A stretch of DNA of 64,000 bases. Source: Xanthostigma xanthostigma (lineage: Eukaryota > Arthropoda > Insecta > Raphidioptera > Raphidiidae). The position numbers and the translations under genes were made by a program. The stretch is from positions 46,656,001 through 46,720,000 of the forward strand of contig OY754466.1 in the NCBI GenBank assembly GCA_963575645.1, given 5' to 3'. Under the pieces are notes generated by a model. The model was not told where the DNA came from and made no database searches. It saw nothing but the letters and a program-made list of their open reading frames with translations. Positions 21,303 through 32,917 of the stretch are shown in pieces (within the stretch, counting starts at the first letter, position 1; the number at the start of each line of letters is the position of its first letter).

Positions 21303-21778
21303 TTAATATGACTTATTTGCTGTACGTCGCACCACTGAATAAACACGTCGATTCTTATCGGAAAGCGCCACACATTACGATTTGAAACGACAACCAGCAA
21401 ACACGTCGTGTTTAAAATCAAGATTCGGCAGATATAAAAACTGCCGTGTTTCATCGACAGTTTTTGCCCATACACTTCGGTTTTGACCGACGTGTTTTAT
21501 CGTGACGATGAAAACTGCCAAAAAAGAACGAGGTGTATGGGGGCCTTTATACTTATTTAGTGCGAATAATTCGCACAGGTCACTCTAGTTATGTAAAATC
21601 TTTAAAAGCTATATAACGGCTAGGATATTAAACCATTTGTTGAGATATTTAATTAGCAGCTCCGTATCTAGAGGTTGGCGTGGGAGTTCGAAGCAAAGAG
21701 GCGCCGGGAGATAGTAAAATCTATTCAAAGGAATGATAACAACATAAAACATGATTTTATGTTTTTATCGTATTTGAT

Positions 21779-21886
21779 TTTGATGATATAATAACGGGAA
21801 AAATAAAACCTTATTCTGTACAAAAAATTAAATACTTATATTGTACAGAATAAGGTTCCATTTTTCCCGTTATTATATTATCAAAA
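21779..21886. repeat. Small snap-back hairpin
   Basis: GATATAATAACGGGAAAAAT and CCTTATTCTGTACA face TGTACAGAATAAGG and ATTTTTCCCGTTATTATATT across an 18-bp loop. The arms differ at only a few positions. It may be a minimal MITE. No TSD evident. Confidence 0.75.
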
Positions 21887-21926
21887 AAAGTAAAATCTAA
21901 TATTATTCTTCACAATTACTTGCGCT

Positions 21927-22308
21927 AATTTTATGACTACTTGTTCTAGCGCTATTTTTCTTAATTGATTTTATGTGCTCGCTTCACACGAGACGTCTTT
22001 TCAAGTTTTTGCGCGCAGTGACAGTTCAAATACAAACACAGAGCAAAACGTGTTTGCTGTCTGAATCTGAGCAGAATGACGCCATGTTGGTTTGTGGACG
22101 TTTGTTCATGTCGCCAATGTGACAAGATACTGTTTCCTGATTGGTTCTTGCTCAGCGCAAGCAACAGAGGACCTAACAAGAAAAATAGCCCCTATTCTAA
22201 TTTTAAAATCCATCTTGTGAGCTAGCAGACGAGCCCGCAGTGACGTCATTTCTAGCTTCGTACCCAGCCTACCGGCCAGCAGAAATTCAAGCAGTGTTTC
22301 CAGCCTTT
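21927..22308 (-). mobile_element. AGGCCGCTGC TIR family, copy 2 (inverted, ends lost)
   Basis: Reverse complement of the 54817-55236 interior, including CTGATTGGTTCTTGCTC, CTAATTTTAAAATCCATCTT and TGACGTCATTTCTAGCTTCG. Neither AGGCC terminus survives, so both ends are truncated or decayed. The frame 21961-22179 is chance. Confidence 0.75.
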
Positions 22309-22756
22309 ATTCAGGAATTTTCGTTTATGGCATGTGATCAAAATAATATAGGCGACTATTTTTTTCTTTCGAGTAATTGTAATGCGACAGTGATTTGATA
22401 TTCTAAAAGTCACATTATAGCATAGATAGGTATAAGTAATATTTAATATTAAATTACATTGATTTTTGTTTTGTCATTTATATTGTAGGTGCCTCATCAT
22501 TTAAAGTGTCGCTGTCAATATAACCTTATTTATTATTGATATAGGTAGATTGTTATTTACTGTTTTGTTTTCGTTCAATTAATTATTAATTAACTAATTA
22601 CTGGCTTCATTATAAGATTTATTTTTTAAGTACATTGTATTCGCTGATGAGCTGACCTGTCGAGCGTCTGTAAATACACGCTATGCTTCCCATCATGAAA
22701 TCGAATTTGGAGACAAAGACGTTCATAATGGTGAGGTTCCGAAATTAGTCCCGTGA

Positions 22757-23055
22757 TCTATACTAATATATAAAGCTGAAGAGTTTGTTTGTTTGAACGC
22801 GCTAATCTCAGAAACTACTGGTTCGAATTGAATTTTTTTTTGTTGGTTAGCCCATTGATCGGGGAAGGCTATAGGCTATATAATATCACGCTACGACCAA
22901 TAGGAGCGGAGCATTAATGAAAAATGCTGCAAAATGTAACTCAAAATTTGTCTGTCCGACAAAAGCTTTTGAACGGTAACTCCGATCATCATGTAAACTA
23001 AGATGAGTGTGCGTACTCATGTCCCTCCCCGGGTGAAACCGGGCGGGACTGCTAG
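22757..23055 (+). mobile_element. Lep1 Helitron/Helentron-like element
   Basis: It begins TCTATACTAATATATAAAGC and continues with the 'tttgaacgcgctaatctcag', 'ggaaggctataggctatat' and 'ctacgaccaataggagcgg' phrases. It ends GTGAAACCGGGCGGGACTGC then TAG (CTAG at 23052-23055). These are the conserved blocks of the lepidopteran Lep1 repeat as I know it. It is non-coding. A second element starts at once after its 3' end. Confidence 0.85.
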
Positions 23056-23478
23056 TTTATATATAAACGTGTCACGATGTTCGACCGCGCTAATCTTCGA
23101 AACCACTGAACCGATTTTAAGGAAATTTTGTAAACATGTCCTGCTTAGTCCAACTTACGCTATAGTATAGTTTTTATTAAATATTTTGTACAAAATTACG
23201 GTGTTTTGTGAAAACAAACTGTTTTAGTAACATGCAACGACATCTCATAGAATTTACTCAAAACTATTAATTCAGAATCAAACAAAAAAAAAACTGTTTT
23301 AGTACCAAAGCTATTATTTCAGAACCAAATCTGGTAGAATTTGCTCAAAGCTATTAGTTCAGAAGCAAATCTGGTAGAATTTGCTCAAGACTATTAATTC
23401 AGACGCCGGGCCGTAAACGAAATACATTTTGCAGAATTATATCTATCGCACCAAGATGAAACCGGGACTGCACGCTAG
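23056..23478 (+). mobile_element. Helentron-like element, head to tail with Lep1
   Basis: Same family as 10067-10471: TATATATAAACGTGTCACGA, 'cactgaaccgattttaaggaa', three or so repeats of TATTAGTTCAGAAGCAAATC type, then GACGCCGGGCC and a terminal GCTAG at about 23474-23478. It directly follows the CTAGT end of the preceding element, as expected when Helitrons insert at each other's 3' end or are copied in tandem. Confidence 0.7.
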
Positions 23479-26400
23479 TAAATAAAATAATATTTTTTTG
23501 TCATATGATTTAAAATATATTTAGACCGATATACATATTTCGTATGCCGTTATTGTTAGTAATAATACTGAACATTATGTGAAAAGTGATAATGACTAAA
23601 TAAACAATGATATTATTTTTAGTACAAAAGTGATACTATTGAATTTGAGTATTGACGACGTAATAATATTATGTAAGCAAATTGGGCGAGCGCACTTGAC
23701 ACTCAATGTTGACATTTTATCGATTCCATTGCCGCGATATTTTGTAATCTTAACTGCTATACGGCAATTACTTCTTTAACTTAGGCTGTAATTCTCAGCG
23801 GGGTAGAATCTACATTTCTGTCGCTTGCAGTCTAATCCAAAACCTTCCACTTGAAAAAAAAAATGACGTTAACACGCTTCGACTGACGTCCTAACGAAGT
23901 CGATATGATTTTTTATTCGCGAGATATTGTGTAAAATTTTTTTGGAACCTATTTGGTTAAAAAAAAACGATTTTGAAAAAATTTCTTGCAGACTATATCA
24001 TATATTAATATGTGAAGAAAAAACTGTGTACCGCACATTGCATGCATGGAGGAGTGTGAGATTTGGCATAGTTAAAAGTTCATAGGGAGAATATGTGTTA
24101 CAAATAAATAAATTAAATAATACATACATTCATACACTGTAAAAAAATATTCATTGTTTACGTTCAAACACTGTAAAAAATTAGCGGAGTGAATTAAGGT
24201 CGAAATTCGATCACAGACAGAGCCGCTAGTTTACGTTAATACGTGTCGCTTGACACCGAAACGTATAGTCGATATCATTTTTTATTCTCTAGAACTCGTC
24301 TTTGAAAGAAATGACCACTTTACGTACGTGCATACTTGCACCGAGAGATAGATAGAGAGAGCGAGACAGACAGAGTTCTTTTTTGTAGAAATATAAGATG
24401 AATTGTCTTTCTATCATAAAATCGTAGTTAGTGTCGTATTTATTGTTGTTTGTTTGCAATTAATATAATGTAATTAAATTATTTAAATATTAATGAAGTT
24501 TGCTGATAATGTTCAATAACAACTTTATAGATATTTATAGAAATTGATATTATGTAATGATAATTCAGGCTGTTTATATTTTTTTACCGTCTATCGTTCA
24601 GAAGTTTTTAATAATTGTAAATTTTGCAGAACTACAGATTTGTTGAAACCAAGAAAACGTCATGAAATTGTTTCTTAAATGATTACTTCCAAGGCTATGT
24701 AAACAACGCACCTATCATTTTTATGCGTTTCGAGTTGGAATATTTTCAATGATATTTGTATTGGAAAACATCTGAACGAATAGATTTTTACAAATTCATA
24801 TTTGTCACCTATTTCATCAACGAAAAATAATGTAATTTATTTAAATATAAAGTATTTTAAAATACTTATTCATGTCACATTGTCACATGTTTTAGTTCAT
24901 TACGCTCATAAAAATGAAAATTGTATTCTTTTTCACCCCTAACGCGTATGTGTTGCTATTTCAGTGTACATAGTGGAGAGGACTGTCATTTTGTCGCGAA
25001 CGGGCATGGATGATGACACATCGTTCATTTTTAGCTATTAAGTAGGAAACTATTCAACCGATTTCCATGTGATTGTCATGAATGTATGATATTTATGGGA
25101 AGATTTAAGGCAAAATAATTAACTCTAGACTGTCATTTCCGGGCAACGCCGGGTAATTTTTTTGGAACATTGACTAGTGGTACCTATAGAAACCCTCATT
25201 ACCGCCAGTAAAACGACAGATCTAATAATTGAATTGAACTAGTATTATGTACTCATTGTTTTAAAAATACGAAAAAATATTTAAACATTTCGTGTCACTA
25301 AAAAAGAGTTAATCATATTAATCTATATTTATTTTGAAGGTGTGTTTATCCACTTAAATTGTCAAATGTACCCAAATTTACGTTTTCATAGATAAGTTTT
25401 CAATTAAATACCTAGATCAATTGATAGCTTGGTTCAATGACATTTCTTTTAATCAAGATCATTATTTTATTTCTTCTGCGTTTCACATTTCAATAGAATA
25501 ATAATTCTGAATTAATTGTTTCTGTATTATAGTACAAAGAAAATCAAAATTAATTAATTTCTTCAATTCAAAAAAAATACAATTCATATAATTATGCCAA
25601 AACGGATTTGCGATTAATAAAAAAATTGATCGCTAAAAAAAGTACTGACTCTAAGTAAATAGGTATATCTATATGGGGCCACTACTTCCTAAACATAACA
25701 GACGTTTCTGATCGGTTAACCCCACGAGTGACGAGAAGTTAAATCTGGACAAACATAAAATTCAAAAACTTAAAATAAGAGTTGAGACTGTTAATACCTA
25801 ACTTTAACATTCTGGGAGTAAAGTGTAGGTAGATATTAAGCGAGCAGCTTATGCATATCTAATATAGGTAGGAATTTCTTTGCTGTTTTTATTGTTAAGC
25901 CACTTCTACACGTGCTATAATTGGTCCACCGTCCACGAATATAATGAAAATACAATTGTTGTGTTCGACTTAAGTTTTTGAGGTTAGGCACTTTGTTTTG
26001 TTTCTTTGATGAAACACTACGTCAGCTGTTTCAACAAACAAAATTGAGACTAGTTTTCAATTAGTCACAATTAACCAATGAATATTACAAAAAGGCAGAA
26101 ACTTGTCAAGGCACAAATGCTTGATTGTCTTGTAGGAACACTCCACGAATATCTTGAAGAAGAATCTAATTTTTGGAGTGAAGAAATCGAATTCTAAACA
26201 AAGAAAGTACAATGCATTTACTACTTTTCTCTCAACATTATTAAATAACAACCGCCTTTAAAAATTAACGATCGATTTCGTGTTGAAAAATAGAACAAAT
26301 AGTTTTGTTTAAAATTTATTATAGTTCAAAAAATAAGACTCCCAACTGTGCTTCAACATTTTAGAAGCACGCAGACGTCGATCCTCAACTGTTATTTGTT

Positions 26401-27507
26401 AACCATAATTTATTGTACAGGTAGTTTTTAGACAAGCAAAAACAACATTTTTAACACTCGTGTGTTTAGTGCTGCCGCATAAAACGATGTAGCTCCATAA
26501 CGTCTTCAAATGTCAAAAGCGGTCTTTTTGACATAATATTATGTCCATTTATATTCGATATACAATTAAAAAAACGTTTGTCGCAATTAGCAAAACTTGT
26601 GAATCATAATTTATTTTTTTTATGCGATCTTATGAGACAATTGTGCATTAAATCATTTTTTATGTATATTTCATGAATGGTTAATATTAACAAAAAACTT
26701 TTTAGTACCGAAGTTAATGAACATTGAGTTCTTTACAAAAAAGGTATTGTGTCTTTTTTTCGTAACGTGAAAAGTTGTGTTGTCAAACGTATCCAAAAAC
26801 GATCTGCTTTTTTCTGTTCACACTCACTGCTTTTCTTCCAAATAATTTGTGATTAATTATTTTTAGGAAATACGGTTTTGACAAAATTAATTTACAAGAT
26901 GGCGACGTCCCTCTTTGAACCACATTATCTAAGTATCAAATAACAAAACAAAAACGTGTTCTTCAGTTCGATTTATCACTCCTCAGATGTTTTAAACAAA
27001 AGAAGTACACTTATATTCAAAGAAATGTTTATAAAGTCGTTAATTTTTGCAGTTCTGTTTCAGATTCGGTGCTTCGAAAATTAGTAATATGACAGTTACA
27101 TGCGTGGAAATATTTAGTTTGTATATCAAATTGCTAATTTCAAAAACAACCCTTGAAAAATTTGTTTCGTTGTTCAGGTGTTAAACAAAGTCGCATCTGT
27201 ACATGTGTATGCATTTGTTTGTGGGAGGGGAAAGGTGTGAAAGTCTTTTTTTACGTGCAGCATGTTTGCATAAGCGCCACGTCAGGCGCACTTCTTCTTT
27301 TTCTTGTCATTGAAACCTGTTTTACGTCAACTTGCAAGTAAAATTATTTTACAATATGATGCATTGAATATTTTAATCCATCTTTAAAAATTTGCTTACA
27401 ATTTTCAGTATAATTATAAAAAAGTGGGTGCGTTTACACGTTAGAAGTTATACTTCTTTGGCGAGATAAAAAACTAATTTTTAATTTGCATTGCAAATAC
27501 TTTAATG
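23479..27507. other. Unassigned AT-rich DNA
   Basis: 4 kb with no bounded element. Minor items: a diverged direct pair near 23865-23925 and 24235-24295 (both end in 'gtcgatat.attttttattc'), a short GATAGATAGAGAGAGCGAGA tract near 24345, and a repeat-tail-like GGGCAACGCCGGGTAATTTT at 25142-25161. No frame is convincingly coding. Confidence 0.5.
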
Positions 27508-28520
27508 AAAAAAATTGGTTGTCTGTAAAGTCGGTTTACGGACGATAGTTTTAAGTGATAACGTATTCCGTAATACATAACCTAAATTTATATAATAATT
27601 ATAATAATTCGAATCTATGATATTGCATCTTTCGCTTCAAATTTAGGTAAATTTTATTAAGTAGAATAATAAAACACTATAAAAAGTACACTATTATTAT
27701 ATAAAAAACAACTATGGCATGTATCTCTTTTGCGCATGCGCCGATTTTCCCCAAAAAATTTACAAAAATTTCTAGTAAAAATAGATAGAGTAAAAACCGT
27801 TTTAAAAACTATATTATTATTATATAAAACATCATTATAAGAGATATATTCTTTTACGCATACGCCGATGTTCCCCAAAAACAATAGGCCACTTCATATT
27901 TGCATATCAAACATCCTCCCAAAATTTGGTTTCAATCCGCTTATCCTTGGTGTCGGAATGATAAGAAATGTCAAAAGTGACGTTTGCAACTGTCAAAGTA
28001 TTATGTTCTAATAATAATTAGTTATTCCAATAGTTAACTTAGAAGGCGTTGCATTTCACAAAATACTAATGTCAAAAAATTGAATTAAACATTAGAAATG
28101 CAGCCGTTTTCGTGTTAAGACAAGACATACGTTATTTTCTAATTTCCATGTACGGCAAACAAAGACGACCGATCGCGTCGCGCCATGCATTAGACAACAT
28201 TGCATTTATACAGCTATTTTTCTATATAAATTTGTATAAAATATTTTTCTATATAAATTTGTATAAAAAAACTGTTTAGGCAAATTCTGTTATACGAAAT
28301 CTATGTAAAATGTTCTCCTCTTTCGTTTAAGACTGGTTTCAAACCGATCTGATTTAAATTGAGCGAGAAATTAGCAAAAAGCACGCACAGGGTCAGGCGG
28401 AACGTTACGCGTTACGAACGTTAGGAACGTTACGTTACACTTTTTCGTGCATGCAGTCGGTGTTTTATCAATTTATAAGATTGGTGATTCATCAATTTAT
28501 AAGACGTTACACGTCAATAA
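27508..28520 (+). mobile_element. Interspersed family 'GTCGGTTTACGG', copy b (long form)
   Basis: Starts AAAATTGGTTGTCTGTAAAG, and ends in …TTATAAGACGTTACACGTCA. It shares with copy c an internal block (27910-28265 versus 37202-37445; TTTGGTTTCAATCCGCTTAT…). It has lost or gained other segments. Two diverged tandem units occupy about 27690-27895, each with GCGCATGCGCCGAT- or ACGCATACGCCGAT-like and TTCCCCAAAAA. The frame 27657-27884 lies in those units. No coding domain recognised. Confidence 0.75.
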
Positions 28521-28589
28521 AACAATAAAAGGACTGGATTCACTAAAATTCACAACTAACAAATGTGTTCAATAATATTCACCAATATT

Positions 28590-28680
28590 TAGTGTCCAAC
28601 CGAAGCTTCGGCCAAAATGGGCCGAAGTTTTGGGTGAAGCCGAAGGTTTCTGACAAGCGCCAGAATTGAACGAAGTGTTA
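28590..28680 (+). mobile_element. Possible lone hAT-type terminus
   Basis: TAGTGTCCAACCGAAGCTTC then GGCC and nearby GGCCGAAG/GAAGCCGAAGG repeats look like a hAT end (TAG-TG… with subterminal CCGAAG motifs). The opposite end and TSD were not found, so this is weak. Confidence 0.3.
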
Positions 28681-29088
28681 CGAATGAGCGATAGCGCGAT
28701 GGACATGGCGACTTCTAGAGACAATTAGTGGGCACGTTAGTTATTTTCAATAGTGAACTACCAGAAAGTCAAATGAATAAATTACCGCAAGTGGATTTGA
28801 ATACATGTCAGTTTAACTGTATTTACAAACAAAATACGCACGCCTTAACAATTACGAAATTCTTATTTGACATTTTTTTTACTCAGCTAACGTAAAAAGT
28901 ACCTACCTACAGAGCATCTTTATTAATAAACTCATTTATCTCAATGACAGGTTTAAATAAACTGTAGTTGTTTTTCTCTAACTTGGTTGTGTCGTCATAA
29001 ACCTGCTCGGCTTTTTAATCACTTAAAAATCGTAGAAATCTTTCAGAAAAGTCGGTCAAATTCTTGATTCGTTTGTAATACGCGCGGA

Positions 29089-29610
29089 GTGCCGGGACAC
29101 TCTGGAATCAAAGGCAACGAAAAGTTGATGAGCTGGCGAGGAAAGAATTGTCAACTCCGTATATTGGCCCAGAACCTGCCCTGGGAGTGTCCAAAAGCTT
29201 AGTACGGGGTGAAATAAGGAAATGGGACACAAATCAGCTCAAGACATACTGGAATCAAATCTCATTGCAAGACTTTTATTAAAGGGCCATCCCGAAAGAT
29301 TAATGAAGAACTACTACAACTCAGTAGGAACAATCTTAGTCTGGTGATAGACTTCCTGACAGGACATTGTGCCTTTAAGGACACCTCCAAATAATCGGAC
29401 TGTTTAACAGGGACTTAAAAGTGCGGACAGTGCAATAAGGAGATGGAAACAGCGTATCATATTCGTTGTGAATGCGAGGCTTTGGATCGTAGAAGACAGA
29501 TAATAATCTATGGACAATGTAGAATGAGTCTAGAAGACTATATCAATTACCCAGTCCACGGACTGCACAAGCTAGTGCAAGGAACGAGGGTACTGGACCG
29601 AGTGATATAA
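29089..29610 (+). pseudogene. Non-LTR retrotransposon ORF2 3' end: RNase H and C-terminal zinc knuckle
   Basis: Starts VPGHSGIKGNE, then after a one-base shift VDELARKELSTP and GPEPALG. VPGHSGxxGNExxDxLA is the C-terminal signature of the RNase H domain found in I/R1/Loa-type non-LTR elements. Further pieces are EELLQLSRNN…LTGHC and CGQCNKEMETAYHIRCECEA, a CxxC…HxxxC motif typical of the tail of such ORF2 proteins, followed by LVQGTRVLDRVI and stop at 29608-29610. Several frameshifts and an in-frame stop (near 29278) disable it. Upstream reverse transcriptase is missing: a 5'-truncated, dead copy. Clade not resolved. Confidence 0.88.
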
Positions 29611-29945
29611 AAGATTGGGATAAGCAGCACAATAAGCCCAAGAGGCTGCGGTGTTCCCGGTGACAAGCTGACTCCAGTTAATTAAAAAAAATACACGCGG
29701 AGGATTATTCTTTACTTGCAGTTATTATATTTTACGAGTTTCTGACGAACTAGAAAATACTGAACTAATTTTGATGAAACTCCATTAGCTGGAATCTTCC
29801 CTCTCTCTCTACGCAAATCGGTCACCAAAGCGTTCCAGCCAATGTCAAAGTATGTACCGTCACAAAACAGTACAAAGTCGAGGCAATCGATACAAATATG
29901 TAGTTACGTTACCAAGTGTGTAGGCTTTCACGGCCTGTGTTGATC
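29611..29945. other. Probable LINE 3' tail then unassigned
   Basis: 29611-29690 (…CACAATAAGCCCAAGAGGCT…) is likely 3' untranslated sequence of the retrotransposon upstream, ending in an A-rich run near 29683. The rest shows nothing. Confidence 0.4.
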
Positions 29946-30045
29946 CAAATCTTCTTGGTTTCCGGGCTTGTATGCCGTGGTTCATTGGTATTTCTGCCTT
30001 AGAAATACCAATGGCATACAAGTTCGGAAACCAAGAAGATTTGAG
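29946..30045. repeat. Snap-back hairpin
   Basis: CAAATCTTCTTGGTTTCCGG…CATTGGTATTTCT faces AGAAATACCAATG…CCAAGAAGATTTG with a 5-bp loop and one 6-base bulge (GTGGTT). Long and G/C-richer than surroundings; probably a MITE core or the inverted junction of a larger repeat. The frame 29968-30162 crosses it. Confidence 0.8.
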
Positions 30046-31889
30046 TTACGTTACCGTTTCAAAACGATCCAATTTGAGCATGGCTGGAACAGAGCTACAA
30101 AGAGAATTGAACGTATTAAATATTTAGTTGTGTTTATAAACTGTAGATTAGCAACTAATTAATACGCGTTGCTTCTTCGCGTACTTCGAACTACCACGAT
30201 AATTGTGCAATTAATTTAAGATATTTTATACGTAATGAAATGCTAGTCTTGATCATTTATAAAGCAAGAAACGTGATGGGTCTAGGAGTATCATTAAACA
30301 TAACCATAAAAAACTATTAACACTAATCATTATGTAATTTCGGCAGTCAAACAAAAAAAAAAATATGGACATTAATATTAATGAATATGCATTTATGAAA
30401 TAGCTCAAGAGCTCGTGGTCAAAAATTGCAAGATTTCTGTAAAATCTAGTATTTTGAGAATAGTTAGTATTTATGGTGGAAATATACTTACTATATTCAG
30501 CAATTTAGCGGTCGGAACCTCTGGCGTCAGGACGCTTTTAAAGGTGCATTAACTAGTGATTTGTGTAAAAGTTGAAAATATGCAGCCTATGTTACTGAAG
30601 AAATTTTTTTGTCTATAAATTCATATAAATGTTATATAAGAAAATGTTCTAGAAAATTAATTAATTACCTCTCGGTTAATTATCAGAATGGAAGTGGAGC
30701 TCGTAATATAGACAGTAATATTCTTTCTGTGTTCATTTAAATACACTCAAATATACCTTACCTTCATTTGTTAGCGTCTGTCTATTATTTTATTTAATAA
30801 ACAAACACATGCCGATATTTACTTTGCGTAATTTTTTACTTGTTTGCAGATGTCTCTCAACTCTGAAGTTTCAAAGTCCAGTCATTTTTAAATGTTCGCG
30901 TCATTCACATGTTTTCTCGATTAAGAGCTAAGAAACAGATATTACTAATGTTAAGATATTTGGCCCAAACTAATGAAATAATTCTAAACAACGATACAAA
31001 AAAAAAACATAACTCGCAATGAGTCAATATTATGATTTTTATTTGAAGTGACAATCAATAGTTATTTTTTGCCTTTTGTTATTGAATTTTAATCTTTAAT
31101 TTACGCAAGATCGTCAGTTCAACTAACTATCCTTTTAGAACGATGAAGTTTGGGAAACCTTTTTGTGCGAGATAGGAGATATCAGTATATCACGTTACGT
31201 TCGACTTGCGAGCGGAAAATTGAACCTTAACTTATACAAATTAAAAACTACATACGTCATACATGTATGTTTACATACCTAATAAAATAAAACATTTTAT
31301 AAGAAAATAGAAATTACACTTTTTTATTTTGCTTTTTTATTAGCTATTTTCAAGGTATTTTTTAACCCAGTGCATTTTATAAAAATTAATTCATTAAGTT
31401 GTTGTCTGCATATTCAGTAGATGTAGAACTCGAAAATGTGAACACCACGTCCAGTCAGTAATTTACGTTATTAAGACTCTACTATACTAAATTTTCGGCC
31501 CGGTTTTCTTGGGTAGATTTTGCTTTTGAAACGAAATAATAAAAAAATCTGGACTCGAATAATTCTAAAAATGGTTCCGTTTTTGCTCGGAAGATGTATA
31601 ATAAGTGGGAGAAGCGGAGCTACATCTGTAATACAGACGCGGTCGCGCGGACACGCGCGAACAGGCATCCTATGCAGACCTTTTCTAAGAATGCGATTTT
31701 TTTCTGAATTAGAATTTTCAAAAAAAAAATAATTTTGTTTATAAATTACGTATTAATAAATTAGCAGTAAATTAATTATGTATTTAATTATAAATAACTT
31801 AATTCATTAATAAACTAATAATAAATAAAATAACAACGCTGAGAAAATATATAGCAATTATTCTATAAGAAAATCCTCTGCAGTGTTAA
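30046..31889. other. Unassigned stretch
   Basis: No gene recognised. 31480-31720 is richer in G/C and has opposed open frames (31471-31668 minus, 31520-31732 plus) with no motif; it may belong to the rolling-circle element whose 3' end is at 31890-31941. Confidence 0.45.
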
Positions 31890-31941
31890 TAGACAATCTA
31901 CAAATCCGAGTCAATCCGGAATCCGAACCGGACCGCTAGTA
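31890..31941 (+). mobile_element. 3' end of a Helentron-like element
   Basis: AATCTACAAATCCGAG…GAATCCGAACCGGACCGCTAG matches, in the opposite orientation, the 3' end of 44580-45048 and 58047-58255 (CTAGCAGCCCGGTTCGGCTT… AATTTGTAGATT). The 5' extent is unclear. Confidence 0.6.
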
Positions 31942-32387
31942 TTTGGTACGAATCTATTAAATCTATAAATATTGCATGCTGTTCACCGGTAAAGTCTTCA
32001 AAGATACTTTGCCTTCCAATCAGTTGTACTTACTTAGTTAATTAATAAAGAATAAAATTAATGATGATAATTTAATAACAACATCAATCATTCAAAATGA
32101 TTGACTCATATAGTGTAGTAGCGGACAGCACTTGTTTTATTATTTTTTATGTAGTAGAACAGTTATAACTTATATGCAGTGTGGAGGCATTTGTTTGGTG
32201 AGGTCCAGTTGGTCTGAGAGATCGTCTGTGAATTAACGTTGAGTAATAGGTTTACAGTTATTTTTTAAACAAAAAACTTGGAGGTGTAACCCGATTGAAT
32301 GTTTGGAGAATAACAATATATTAAATAACCCGACGATATAAATTACCGTACACATAATTACCGGTTTAAAGATCGTGTTTAATTTGT

Positions 32388-32490
32388 GCTGGATTGCAGA
32401 AACCATTGCCAGAAAATCTGATTTGACAATGATCTTTGATTGTGATCAGACAGTGTTGAAATTTAAATCGATTCTGCTCGAAAAATAATT
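32388..32490 (+). repeat. Dispersed repeat related to the arms at 60436 and 61200
   Basis: GGATTGCAGAAACCATTGCC and GATTTGACAATGATC, plus GATTCTGCTCGAAAAATAAT, recur around Helitron C (60440-60500 and, inverted, 61135-61270). Class unknown. Confidence 0.5.
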
Positions 32491-32578
32491 TACCGATTGG
32501 AACGATTTTTTTCAAAATTGGGTATACATGTATTTAACACATATACTTTTATTCTATACTGAGCATAGGAATAAAATC

Positions 32579-32917
32579 GCAATCGAACCATTAGGGTGCA
32601 AACATATACTTCTGTCTTTTTCACTGGCGTATTAAGGAGGGCAAAAGGAGCACAGGGGACCCGGCTTAAGAAATTTCTAATTTTCCCCCTACTGGGCCAA
32701 AATCGGGGTACGCCCATGTTAACGTCATACAAAAGAAGACAAAGTTTTTGAAACAGAGATACTTTATTCAGATTGAATGCAAGTACATCAACCAATCCCT
32801 ATCATCGGAGAAATCATGGAATTACATCGAAGAAAGAGACGCAGATATATTTTCGACACGCTTTGTTGCGTTCATTCACCGCACATTGAGTAGATAGACA
32901 GTGATTCATATAGTAAA
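32579..32917 (-). repeat. Dispersed repeat, copy 2 (possible LTR-type piece)
   Basis: Inverted copy of 3277-3605. Its start is cut exactly where the Helentron-like element ending at 32918 begins, so that element probably landed in or beside it. The frame 32490-32795 is chance and resembles the frame in copy 1 only because of repeat identity. Confidence 0.65.

Larger units (their letters stand above)
20774..21546. mobile_element. PIF/Harbinger-type element with TTA TSD, inserted in Helitron A
   Basis: Inverted ends of about 36 bp: AGGCCCCCATACACCTCGTT at 20774, and the complement ending at 21546. TTA flanks both sides (20771-20773 and 21547-21549). The other Helitron copies read GATAATTATTATACTT across this point, with one TTA, so the insertion and 3-bp duplication are directly visible. 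TTA/TWA duplications are characteristic of PIF/Harbinger. A fragment of transposase N-terminus lies at 21034-21302. The first 80 bp are tandemly duplicated (20775-20940). Confidence 0.92.
20225..21588 (+). mobile_element. Non-autonomous Helitron, copy A, interrupted
   Basis: The 5' end is TCATATATTAATACGCTAAG after an A. The 3' end has a perfect 7-bp-stem hairpin, GTGCGAATAATTCGCAC (21560-21576), then AGGTCACTCTAG with T following. TC…hairpin…CTRR between A and T is the Helitron signature. Copies B (52326-52920) and C (60654-61125), in the other orientation, share both ends. This copy is split by the 773-bp element at 20774-21546, leaving about 588 bp of Helitron. The interior has repeated 'gccgtcagatggcag' motifs, which also create the frame 20461-20787; its match in copy B reflects repeat identity, not a gene. 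Confidence 0.85.

Noticed and set aside
25030-25165. Helentron-like tail (GGGCAACGCCGGGTAAT)
   Set aside because: The phrase is suggestive, but no CTAG end or 5' block could be located.
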